Positions 35,005 to 43,051 of a stretch of 64,000 bases of DNA are shown piece after piece. The notes beneath the pieces are model-generated. The model made no database searches and was not told the DNA's origin. It saw only the letters and a program-made list of their open reading frames with translations. Origin of the DNA: Flavobacteriaceae bacterium CG2_30_31_66. GTDB taxonomy: Bacteria > Bacteroidota > Bacteroidia > Flavobacteriales > Flavobacteriaceae. Positions within the stretch are counted from its first letter, which is position 1. The number at the start of each line of letters is the position of its first letter. Where the stretch lies: NCBI GenBank assembly GCA_001873065.1, contig MNYM01000045.1, positions 62,001 to 126,000 on the forward strand, given 5' to 3'. A program made the translations under genes and the position numbers.

Positions 35005-35020
35005 TGTTTCACGTGAAACT
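35005..35020. promoter_or_regulatory. parS-like site (ParB binding)
   Basis: TGTTTCACGTGAAACT matches the canonical parS TGTTTCACGTGAAACA at 15 of 16 positions, with a 14-base perfect palindrome inside. It lies between ybeY and mnmG, 10 bases from the mnmG start. No parA or parB gene is in this window. Confidence 0.65.
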
Positions 35021-35040
35021 TAAACTATATTTTATTAAAA

Positions 35041-35454
35041 TCAATTATTTAAAAATGATAAAGCGTCGTTTTCTTGACTTCTCATCATCTTTTCATCTTC
35101 AGGAGATTTGTCTTTAAAACCTAGAAGATGAAGCACTCCATGTATCAATACTCTATGTAATTCATCATCAAAAGTGGCATTATATTCTTTTGCATTTTCA
35201 CGAACTCTTTCTACGGAAATAAAAATATCTCCTGAAATTAGCTTTCCTAAAGTATTGTCAAAACTAATTACATCCGTAAAAGTATCGTGATTCAGAAACT
35301 CAACATTCAATTTATAAAGGTATTCATCATCACAAAAGATGAAGTTTAACTCTCCTGTTTCACAATCATTATTTGAAATAATAGTATCAATCCAGTTTTC
35401 AAGAATTGACTCATTAGAAATTTCGAATTCTGTTTCGTAATTAAACGTTATCAT
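35041..35454 (-). CDS. ybeY: Endoribonuclease YbeY (rRNA maturation)
   Basis: A 137-residue YbeY, a metal-dependent RNase needed for 16S rRNA 3'-end maturation and ribosome quality control. The motif region reads HRVLIHGVLHLLGFKD: the first two metal histidines of HGxLHLxGxDH are there but the third is replaced (GFKDK). From memory Bacteroidota YbeY proteins often show this change. The short gap to the DUF4175 gene (9 bases) suggests one operon. Confidence 0.9.
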   Translation of the reverse strand: MITFNYETEFEISNESILENWIDTIISNNDCETGELNFIFCDDEYLYKLNVEFLNHDTFTDVISFDNTLGKLISGDIFISVERVRENAKEYNATFDDELHRVLIHGVLHLLGFKDKSPEDEKMMRSQENDALSFLNN

Positions 35455-35463
35455 ACAACTTAT

Positions 35464-38400
35464 TTATTTTTCTTCAGAAAAGTACGTTCTTACTTTCATT
35501 TTATAAAATTGCTGCAAAGGTAATGATTGTCGGTTTAATATTTCTATTTGATTATAAAACTGCTTTTTAAAATCAATTGCCTTGAGATTATTTCTATTAT
35601 TTTCAGATGTATTTGTTTCTGATTTTCTTAGAGTTTCTTTTCCTTGTTCAAAAGAAGCCTTGTCTAACTTTAATAATTCATAATTTAGTTGTTGCATTTT
35701 TTTTAATGTTTCAAAATTAAAACCTTTTTCAAGAATTTTATTTTCCAATTCTTCCATAGATTTTAAGGCTTTTTTTGGATTGCTTCCACCAGCTTTTTCA
35801 TTATCATTTTCTTTGATTGCATTTTGCAATTGTTGCCTTAACTGGGTTTGTTCTTTATAAATTTCATAGATTTCGCCATCTAAATCATTAGAATCTCCTT
35901 CTCCTTGACCTTGTTTTTTACCGTTCTTTTTTTCTCCTTTGCTATCCGCTGATTCATTTCCCTCACCTTTTTCTTCACCTTTTTTATCTCCTTTTTTCAT
36001 TCCTTCTTTCATTTTCTTAGAAATTCCATCTTGTTTTTTTATCAAATCTGGCAAACTAAAATCTCCTTTTCTTTTTTTTCCTTCACCCATTTTCATGTTC
36101 ATATTGTCCTTCATATTACTAAAGATATTACTTAAATAATCAGACAAATTATTGGTTGCTGTCATCACGTAACGTTGGTTTGATATCCCTTGTGAAAATC
36201 TACTTTCAGAAAAATTTTCTAATGATTGATCTAAATTATAATGCGCTGAAGACAAATCCGTTTGAATTTTCATTGAAATAGTTGGTACTCTCATGGAAAG
36301 TACATACAAGCTATCATCAATATGTTCAAAATACGTTTTAATTTGATGTTGCTTTTTAAGGACTTTGCCAAAATCAGGATGTGTAGCAGAAATTTCACCA
36401 AACTTATTCAACAATTGTTCTTGTTCAACAGAAAAGATAATCAGGTTTTCTAAAATTTTTCGCAAATCGTCTATGTTTTCATCCATAGATTCTCCTTGCA
36501 TTTCCATCATAGATTTTTGCATTTTAGCACTCATTTCTTTCATTTTTTGAGCACTCTTTTTCTGATTTTTAGTTGATTTTAGTTTGTCTTTCTTTTTAAT
36601 ATTTTCTTCAGCATTTTTTAATTCTTCATTGATGACCTCTTTTTCATCTTCCACATCAGGCAATTCCATTGGATCTTTTAATTGCTTATTGTCTTTTTCA
36701 AGTTCTTGAAGTTCTTTTTTTATGTCTTCAAATTCCTTTTTTATGTCTTTTTGAGCTCCTAAATTATTCGTAGAATCTTTCGAAATTTCTTCTTGCTTTT
36801 TGGCTAACTCATCTGTTTTTAATGCAATTTGCATGGTTTTTTGTTCTATATAAAAACGCTTCACAAGCTCTAACGTTTTTTCTAAACTTCGTTGTTGTTG
36901 TTTGTTTTCTTGCGCTAATTCTTTTGCTTTTTTAACCAAATCCTCTTTATTGAGTTTGTCAGCCATTTTTTGAATTTCATCCAAGATTTTTTGTTGTTTT
37001 TCAAGATTTTTAAGCTCTTGAATTCGTTCTTTTAGTGCTTCTTTTTTTTCTTGTAACGATGGATTTTCTTCCTTTTTTTCATCCAAATTTTCTTGCAACT
37101 TATCTGTTTGACGCTGCATCATTTGTTTATATTGTTCTTGACGTTTGATGAAACTTTCTATTTTCTTTTGATCATTCCAATTCGTATTTTTTTTACTTTG
37201 TAAATCTTGCTGAATCTTATCTAATTGTTGTTGTTCTTTTTTCTGGAATTGTATCGTGTTTTCAAGATTATTGATTGTGCTTTTTTGTTCTTTCAGCAAC
37301 TCCTCTTCAACTTCTTTGGTTGTTTTTTGACGATAGTTAAAAACCTTGCTTTTGGCACTCTTTGAACCATTAACTACATCATTATCAAAAACTTGAAAAA
37401 ATAATTCATAATTCACGCCTTCAGATAAATTCAATCCATCAGGAAATTGATAAAAAAATGTTTGTATACTTTGATTTGATATTTGAATATTAATTCTTTT
37501 TGATGTGCTAATATCTTTTTCATCATAATATACTAATTGCAACTTTTTCAATCCATAATCATCTGAAATTTGTCCTGCAAATTGTGCTAAACCACGTGAA
37601 ATGCTGTCAATATTTGAGGTTACAGAAATTTGAGGAATTTCATCCGAAATTACATCTACCGAAAATTGCAAATTTTCATACGCTTTTAAAAACTTGTTTG
37701 ATGATGAAATTTGATAATTAATTGGGGAATTTATTTTCCTTGAATACTCGAAATTATCATCAGAAATTTGTTTGAAATTGACACTTTTTTGATTTTCTAT
37801 AAATGCTATTTCATCCGTTTTTAAAGTGGTTACTTTCCACAAAATATTAGTTCCTTCAGGAATAGTTAAATTTCCTGGATTTTGAATGGTTTCATTATTT
37901 TTACCAATATATGTTGGATATCGTAAATAAAGAGAAATTTTATTGATTGTTGGAGCATCAATCACGTCAATCTGAAAATCTTGAGATTGAACAGAATTTG
38001 CTTCTAAAAAAAAATCAGTTTGTTCTTTTACATCCAAAAAAATGAATGAAAAAGTACCATTTCCAAGATTTTGAGTAAAATAGTGTTGGTTGTTAAAATG
38101 GATTTTAACTTCATCAGGAATCACATTTCCTGATGTTTTTATAAGCACTTTCAAATCATTTCCTTGGATAACTTTTAAATCATTTGTGAGTATAGAAAAC
38201 GAAAAAGGTGCAGGAGGTAAAAAAGCCGTTTTATGATTCACAACACGTTCTAAACTTTTGGTAAGAGCCCCATTTGTTCCTGACAAAAAACTAATCAGCC
38301 AAATAAAAATCGGAATAAAAACATATTTTAAATACTTTTTATTTTTCGAAAAATCAATTGCTTTTGTGAAAGGAATTGGTTGCAAAGCTGCTGATTTTTG

Positions 38401-38793
38401 ATCAATACTTGCCAACAATAAGTCTGATTGATTGGTTTGTTGATTCAATTGCAAAATATTGAGCAATTTATCAGAAACTTCTGGAAAATGATTGCCAATT
38501 ATTTTTGAAGACTCTTCAAAAGAAAGTCCTTTTTTTAAACCAATAATTTTAAAAATTGGAAAGAAAATTAAAGTTATTAATAAAAAAAGTTCTACCAAAA
38601 CAAAAATCCAAAACAGCACTGTTCTTGAAAATGGTTTCAACCATAAAAAATATTCAATAAAAAGCGTGAAAAAAAGGTATAAAACGCCAAATGAAAAAAA
38701 TAAAATAGCACCTCTAATTAATTCATTGGTGTAGAATTTTAGAGAAAATTGGTGAAGCTTTTGGGTAATTTTAGTAAACTCATTCATAATCAA
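35464..38793 (-). CDS. DUF4175 family membrane-anchored coiled-coil protein
   Basis: A 1109-residue protein. Two membrane helices near the N terminus (about 28-50 and 60-85) and a third near 150-165 anchor it. A periplasmic region of beta-sandwich character follows, up to about residue 480. The remainder is a very long Lys/Glu/Gln-rich coiled coil with low-complexity stretches (for example around KKGDKKGEEKGEGNESAD). This is the layout of DUF4175, found across Bacteroidota and of unknown function. It is first in the run to ybeY and mnmG. Confidence 0.9.
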   Translation of the reverse strand: MIMNEFTKITQKLHQFSLKFYTNELIRGAILFFSFGVLYLFFTLFIEYFLWLKPFSRTVLFWIFVLVELFLLITLIFFPIFKIIGLKKGLSFEESSKIIGNHFPEVSDKLLNILQLNQQTNQSDLLLASIDQKSAALQPIPFTKAIDFSKNKKYLKYVFIPIFIWLISFLSGTNGALTKSLERVVNHKTAFLPPAPFSFSILTNDLKVIQGNDLKVLIKTSGNVIPDEVKIHFNNQHYFTQNLGNGTFSFIFLDVKEQTDFFLEANSVQSQDFQIDVIDAPTINKISLYLRYPTYIGKNNETIQNPGNLTIPEGTNILWKVTTLKTDEIAFIENQKSVNFKQISDDNFEYSRKINSPINYQISSSNKFLKAYENLQFSVDVISDEIPQISVTSNIDSISRGLAQFAGQISDDYGLKKLQLVYYDEKDISTSKRINIQISNQSIQTFFYQFPDGLNLSEGVNYELFFQVFDNDVVNGSKSAKSKVFNYRQKTTKEVEEELLKEQKSTINNLENTIQFQKKEQQQLDKIQQDLQSKKNTNWNDQKKIESFIKRQEQYKQMMQRQTDKLQENLDEKKEENPSLQEKKEALKERIQELKNLEKQQKILDEIQKMADKLNKEDLVKKAKELAQENKQQQRSLEKTLELVKRFYIEQKTMQIALKTDELAKKQEEISKDSTNNLGAQKDIKKEFEDIKKELQELEKDNKQLKDPMELPDVEDEKEVINEELKNAEENIKKKDKLKSTKNQKKSAQKMKEMSAKMQKSMMEMQGESMDENIDDLRKILENLIIFSVEQEQLLNKFGEISATHPDFGKVLKKQHQIKTYFEHIDDSLYVLSMRVPTISMKIQTDLSSAHYNLDQSLENFSESRFSQGISNQRYVMTATNNLSDYLSNIFSNMKDNMNMKMGEGKKRKGDFSLPDLIKKQDGISKKMKEGMKKGDKKGEEKGEGNESADSKGEKKNGKKQGQGEGDSNDLDGEIYEIYKEQTQLRQQLQNAIKENDNEKAGGSNPKKALKSMEELENKILEKGFNFETLKKMQQLNYELLKLDKASFEQGKETLRKSETNTSENNRNNLKAIDFKKQFYNQIEILNRQSLPLQQFYKMKVRTYFSEEK

Positions 38794-38838
38794 TCTATAA
38801 AACTACAGTATTTATCCTAATTTAAAATAAAATAATTG

Positions 38839-41499
38839 TTAAAATGAGTATATAAAATTTACTAAATAATACCGACCAATTAGGTTTATACGAAAAATGT
38901 CTGTTGAAATATCACTGTTACTTACTTCTCTAAAAAACTTCTCATTTAATAAATTAACACCAGATATTTCTAATTGACATTTAAAATTTTTCGGTTTATA
39001 TATGAGTTTTGTATTTAAAAAAGAATAATTATGAGAATTGCTGTCTAAAGATGGAATTAAGAAATTATAGGTTAAAGTACCTATAATTTCTTTTGTTGGT
39101 TTAAAAATGAAATCAAATTTATTTTCTATTGACTTGTTGTGAAATCGATTTGTACTTCTGTTCTCTTGAAAAATAAATGTAGTTTTGTTTTCAAGATTAA
39201 ATACCGAACTAAATGCCGATTTTAAAAAAATACTATTGATTGAGTAAATGGCTTTATTATCTCTAAGTTCTGAATTATTAACGATGTTTTTAAAATTTGA
39301 AATGGAATAATTAGAAACAATCTTAAAATTTGTTTTAATAAAAGGTAATAGTTTAGAAATTTTTATGTAAATATTTATATTTTCTGTATCTTCATTTAAA
39401 AAGAAATTAGTGATTTCAGTTGAATTTTCATTGATGGTTGTGTTGTTAAAAAAATTCCCATTTTGCTTTAAATAACTTCCACTAAATAACAATTCTAGCT
39501 GATTGAAAAGGTCGTTTTTTAAAAATGTTAAATTATATTTTTGGTTTTTTTGCAAAGATAAATTTAAGTTGTTTTTTCTTACTAATCGATTATCAATTAA
39601 TATTTGACTTTCGAATAAGTTTTGAATAGAGGATGTGTTTTTATTTAATCCAAAGTTTAAACTAAGATTTGACGTTCTATCTATTTTATATGATACATTC
39701 ATTGAGGGTTCCAAAACTATAAGATTGCTCTGAGTAGATGCTGCACTTTGCATTAAATATCTAATAGAATAATTTGGTGAAATTGTAAATTTATTTAATT
39801 TTATATTATAAGAACCAAAAGAATATATTTCATTTTTTGAATACCTTAAATTATTCTTACTGTTTTCTACAGCAATTGAATCTAAGCTATTTTTACTAAA
39901 TAAACTAGAAGCAAATAAATCCTTATTTAGATTAAATCCGCTTGCAAAACTGTATTTGTTGCCAACTTTGTCTTTTCCTAAAAAAAGTGTTTTAAATGTA
40001 GTTTTTTGTTTCTCAGAATCAATAATTTGTTCGTCTTGATTAAAATTTGAACTATTAAAAAAAGAAGGATTTATGGAAAGATTTTGGTTTAAGTAATTCC
40101 TAGTATTTAATAAATTAAATTGTACCGCTTTTCTATCAGATATTTTTTTTGTGTATTCTATATTTTGTTTTACAAAAATACTGTTAGATTTTAAAAATGA
40201 AGAGAAATCTTTATTTTGGTTTGAAAAAATATTGCTTTCTGTCTCAATAAACTCATCACTGAAACGTATTTCATATTTTAATAGAGACGATTTAGTAATA
40301 TTATATTTTAATTCTAAATCTCCTCGATATTGAAATGGTTGTTTTTTAATAAAATTATTATCAAATGTTGAAAAGGTGTTTTTCCCTATAGTATAGTTAC
40401 TTTCAGAAAATTGATTACTTGCTATTTCATCTTTTATGTAATATAAATTAATTTTGGCTTTTACTTTAGGATTTAGGGTAAAAATACTATTTAAATTAGT
40501 AAAAAACTCATTGTTAATATTCGATAAATTATTTTCAGTTACATTTGTAATTGCCAAGGTATTAATTGTTTTCTCAGCCAAATAATTACTATCACTTATC
40601 TGCTCAGAACTAATTTGATTATTTGAATAATTAAATACTGATTGATTTTTACCAACATTATTATAAGTAGTAACTGTAAATGATTTTTGGTGTTTATTTA
40701 TTGCCAAAAGATTAATAGAAGCGTCTGCAGGTGTTTTCTTTGAGTCAGGAAATTGACCAATTCCTAACTCTGTGTTTACCGAAAAATCCGTTTTGTTTTC
40801 TTTTAATTTTAAGTTCAATGATACTTTATCACTGTTTTCAATACCTTTTAGCAATTCATTTTCTGTATAATTTTCTATAGCTTCAATTTCCTTAATTAAA
40901 TCAATATTTATATTTTTTGTGCCAATACTATAATTTTGCCCAAATAAATTGTCTCCTTCAACAGTAACAGTTTCAATTTGTTTTCCTTTATATTTTATAA
41001 TATTAGAATTCTCATCAACTTCTATACCTGGAAGTCTTTTTAAAACATCTAGCACTTTTTTTTCTGTACCATTTAAATAAGAGCTAACGCGATATGTTAT
41101 AGTATCTTTTTTTATAGTAAAATGAGTATTTTTACTTTTAATTATAATCTCATCGAGCTTTTCAATTTTTTCCTTTTGTAATACAAAATTAAAGGCTAAA
41201 TTATTATTGAATTTTGAAAATTCTAAAAGCTCTTCAATAGAAACATACCCAATAGCCGATATTTCTAAAATAATATCTGTAAAATACTTTTTTTTTAAAG
41301 TGTAAGAAAAATTTCCTTTTGTAACAAGTACAAATTCTGAGATAATATTGGTGCTATCAGCTTTTTTTACAAGTATTTTACCGTTTAATAGTCTTCCGTC
41401 TAAATCTATGACTGTGCCCTTAATTGTTTGAGCATTTGTTAAATTCAAAGAAAATAAAAAAAAAGAAAAAAGAAAAAATTTGGAGATATTATCATTCAT
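38839..41499 (-). CDS. Outer-membrane beta-barrel protein with carboxypeptidase-like domain (TonB-receptor-like, GLPGLI partner)
   Basis: An 886-residue protein: signal peptide ending LTNAQ, a carboxypeptidase-regulatory-like domain (about 24-110; TIKGTVIDLDGRLLNGKILVKK), a plug-like region (about 115-230; VLDVLKRLPGIEVDENSNIIKYKGK), then a long strand-rich barrel ending in NFIYSF. The plug lacks the classic SxxYG segment and contains VEGDNLFGQNYSIGTKNI, typical of a TonB-receptor-like family that sits next to GLPGLI proteins. It is 20 bases downstream of the GLPGLI gene. Function unknown; a channel or exporter for a small protein is a reasonable guess. Confidence 0.85.
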   Translation of the reverse strand: MNDNISKFFLFSFFLFSLNLTNAQTIKGTVIDLDGRLLNGKILVKKADSTNIISEFVLVTKGNFSYTLKKKYFTDIILEISAIGYVSIEELLEFSKFNNNLAFNFVLQKEKIEKLDEIIIKSKNTHFTIKKDTITYRVSSYLNGTEKKVLDVLKRLPGIEVDENSNIIKYKGKQIETVTVEGDNLFGQNYSIGTKNINIDLIKEIEAIENYTENELLKGIENSDKVSLNLKLKENKTDFSVNTELGIGQFPDSKKTPADASINLLAINKHQKSFTVTTYNNVGKNQSVFNYSNNQISSEQISDSNYLAEKTINTLAITNVTENNLSNINNEFFTNLNSIFTLNPKVKAKINLYYIKDEIASNQFSESNYTIGKNTFSTFDNNFIKKQPFQYRGDLELKYNITKSSLLKYEIRFSDEFIETESNIFSNQNKDFSSFLKSNSIFVKQNIEYTKKISDRKAVQFNLLNTRNYLNQNLSINPSFFNSSNFNQDEQIIDSEKQKTTFKTLFLGKDKVGNKYSFASGFNLNKDLFASSLFSKNSLDSIAVENSKNNLRYSKNEIYSFGSYNIKLNKFTISPNYSIRYLMQSAASTQSNLIVLEPSMNVSYKIDRTSNLSLNFGLNKNTSSIQNLFESQILIDNRLVRKNNLNLSLQKNQKYNLTFLKNDLFNQLELLFSGSYLKQNGNFFNNTTINENSTEITNFFLNEDTENINIYIKISKLLPFIKTNFKIVSNYSISNFKNIVNNSELRDNKAIYSINSIFLKSAFSSVFNLENKTTFIFQENRSTNRFHNKSIENKFDFIFKPTKEIIGTLTYNFLIPSLDSNSHNYSFLNTKLIYKPKNFKCQLEISGVNLLNEKFFREVSNSDISTDIFRINLIGRYYLVNFIYSF

Positions 41500-41519
41500 T
41501 AAAAAACTACAAATGTATT

Positions 41520-42335
41520 TTAATTATTTCCTATTATTTTTTTTAATGCTTCATTATATTCTTTATCATCTTTATGTATATACTCCTCTATTCCTCCTCT
41601 AGAAGATTCTATTCCACCAGAACCCTCATCTGGTTTAAAACTAATTAACTCAATAGCTTTCCTTTTGTATAATGCAGTAAATTCTTCCCAATTAATAACC
41701 CCTTTGGTTTCAAAGGGATTGTTTAGAGTTTTAGATTCAACTTTTAAATTTTTTAAACTAATTGCTTTAAAGGAAATAAAATTGTCTACCGATTTCATTT
41801 CTAAAATTAAACCTGGTAAACCATCAAATTTCCAAGGACCACCAACAGGAAGTTTTGAAGAAAACCAAGCTTCATAATCTCTTCCACGAAAATTCATTGT
41901 TGCTAATTGACAAGTATAACCTAAAATATCTTTTGATTCGTTTAAAATATTCCATTTAAAAATATCTAAAGAATCTTTAACAACAAAATACTTGTAAGCA
42001 ACTTCATATTTTGAAAAAGTTTCTTTTTTATCATAATCTTTGAAAACAACACTCGTGTTTTTTCCTGAAGGAATAAAATCAAGAATTGTATTGTCTTCTT
42101 TACTTTTTATTAAATTTCCATTATTTTTAACTTTAATATTTCTATCATAAAATGATTTATTTAATTCAACAAACTTTGTATAATTATAAACTGAAACATG
42201 TGGCTCTGTAGCATCGTCAAAAGTTAAAATTCTTTCAAATTGAACTTGATATACTGTAATAGAATCTTTTTGACTGAAAGTAACAAACGTTAAAGTAAAA
42301 AATATTACATTTAATAAACGGTTCATTTTTAACAT
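41520..42335 (-). CDS. GLPGLI family exported protein
   Basis: A 271-residue protein with a signal peptide (MNRLLNVIFFTLTFVTFSQ) and the family-defining segment GPWKFDGLPGLILEMKSVDN near the middle. The start is taken at ATG 42335 (or 42326), because the longer frame to 42404 runs through a terminator hairpin. GLPGLI proteins are widespread in Bacteroidota and are commonly linked to TonB-receptor-like genes, with no known function. It lies between the small secreted protein gene and the barrel gene. Confidence 0.9.
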   Translation of the reverse strand: MLKMNRLLNVIFFTLTFVTFSQKDSITVYQVQFERILTFDDATEPHVSVYNYTKFVELNKSFYDRNIKVKNNGNLIKSKEDNTILDFIPSGKNTSVVFKDYDKKETFSKYEVAYKYFVVKDSLDIFKWNILNESKDILGYTCQLATMNFRGRDYEAWFSSKLPVGGPWKFDGLPGLILEMKSVDNFISFKAISLKNLKVESKTLNNPFETKGVINWEEFTALYKRKAIELISFKPDEGSGGIESSRGGIEEYIHKDDKEYNEALKKIIGNN

Positions 42336-42340
42336 AATTT

Positions 42341-42378
42341 TAAATAAAAAACAGTTTTGAAAAAACTCAAAACTGTTT
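42341..42378 (-). terminator. Rho-independent terminator after the small secreted protein gene
   Basis: On the minus strand, AAACAGTTTTGA and its perfect 12-base complement (42367-42378 with 42349-42360) form a stem followed by a T-rich tract (42341-42348). It lies between the 101-residue gene and the GLPGLI start, so it should lower expression of the two downstream genes relative to the first. Confidence 0.75.
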
Positions 42379-42400
42379 GTTGGTTGTTTAATTATTATTA

Positions 42401-42706
42401 TCAATTTAAATTATCGACTACAGTTAATGCAAGTCTATAAGCATTTTTTCCACAATTAGATGCTGCTTCTGATTGGGTAGATCCAGATCCTATCCCATAA
42501 ACTCTTCTGGTCTCTCCAGTTTCAGAATTTCTAATTGTTACATAACATCTAGCTACCCAATCAAAATTTATCACAGAAATTTGATTTTCTAAATTGTCAA
42601 TTTGAAATCCAATCTTTTGAATTTTTCTTTCTTTTAACGATATAGAATTGTTAGCAAAACTTGATAATGTAAAAAACATTAATAAAATTAATAAAAAAAT
42701 TTTCAT
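42401..42706 (-). CDS. Small secreted protein of the GLPGLI cluster
   Basis: A 101-residue protein: signal peptide MKIFLLILLMFFTLSSFA, then a mature part of about 80 residues with Cys54 (DWVARCYVTIR) and Cys85 (AASNCGKNAYRLAL), able to form one disulfide, and a central Gly/Ser-rich GIGSGSTQSE. No known family is recognised. It is first in the minus-strand set with GLPGLI and the barrel protein; its terminator implies it is made in excess. Upstream lies a tandem hexanucleotide repeat. Confidence 0.7.
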   Translation of the reverse strand: MKIFLLILLMFFTLSSFANNSISLKERKIQKIGFQIDNLENQISVINFDWVARCYVTIRNSETGETRRVYGIGSGSTQSEAASNCGKNAYRLALTVVDNLN

Positions 42707-42740
42707 GAAATGTTGTTTTTAAGGTTATTAAGTTACGAAA

Positions 42741-42769
42741 ATAAATATAAATATAAATATAAATATAAA
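42741..42769. repeat. Tandem hexanucleotide repeat, about 4.8 copies of ATAAAT
   Basis: On the minus strand it gives overlapping TATATTTA units, each one base from the -7 consensus TATATTTG, spaced by six bases, 35 bases before the small secreted protein gene. A TTTG at 42771-42774 on the same strand could be a -33 element. Copy number changes would alter promoter spacing. Confidence 0.6.
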
Positions 42770-43025
42770 CAAAGAAAAGCTTTAAAAACTTTATAAAATG
42801 GTTTGATTATTTTAATTTAGATGAATATTTTACATTTTTGTTTATAAATGCCAACTAAAAGTTTGTTTCTTATGGATTAAAAAAAATTTTAAAGTTTTGC
42901 ATTTTTTATTTAAAAGCAGTCCCTCAATATGGTTATTCTTTTGCTATTTTTTATAACTTTAAAAAATTACAAATCGCACTTTTTTTATTATGTAATTTCT
43001 AATTTATATTATATCGTTTTAAAAG

Positions 43026-43033
43026 TATCTTTG
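43026..43033 (+). promoter_or_regulatory. -7 promoter element for gltX
   Basis: TATCTTTG, 18 bases upstream of the ATG at 43052. Confidence 0.65.
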
Positions 43034-43051
43034 CAACACAAAAAAAATCAA

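Larger units (their letters stand above)
42707..43051. other. Intergenic region holding a hexanucleotide repeat and the gltX promoter
   Basis: A 345-base spacer between divergent genes. It contains a tandem ATAAAT repeat at 42741-42769 and the gltX -7 element at 43026-43033. A long in-frame extension of gltX from 42929 runs through it, but that sequence is hydrophobic, AT-derived and upstream of the promoter, so I do not count it as coding. Confidence 0.5.

Noticed and set aside
35939..36139. Open frames opposite the DUF4175 coiled-coil region
   Set aside because: They are antisense shadows of Lys/Glu-rich codons, giving Ser/Phe/Pro-rich nonsense protein.
42929..43051. Long N-terminal extension of gltX
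   Set aside because: The extension is hydrophobic and AT-derived and lies upstream of the TATCTTTG promoter; the ATG at 43052 gives the standard N terminus.
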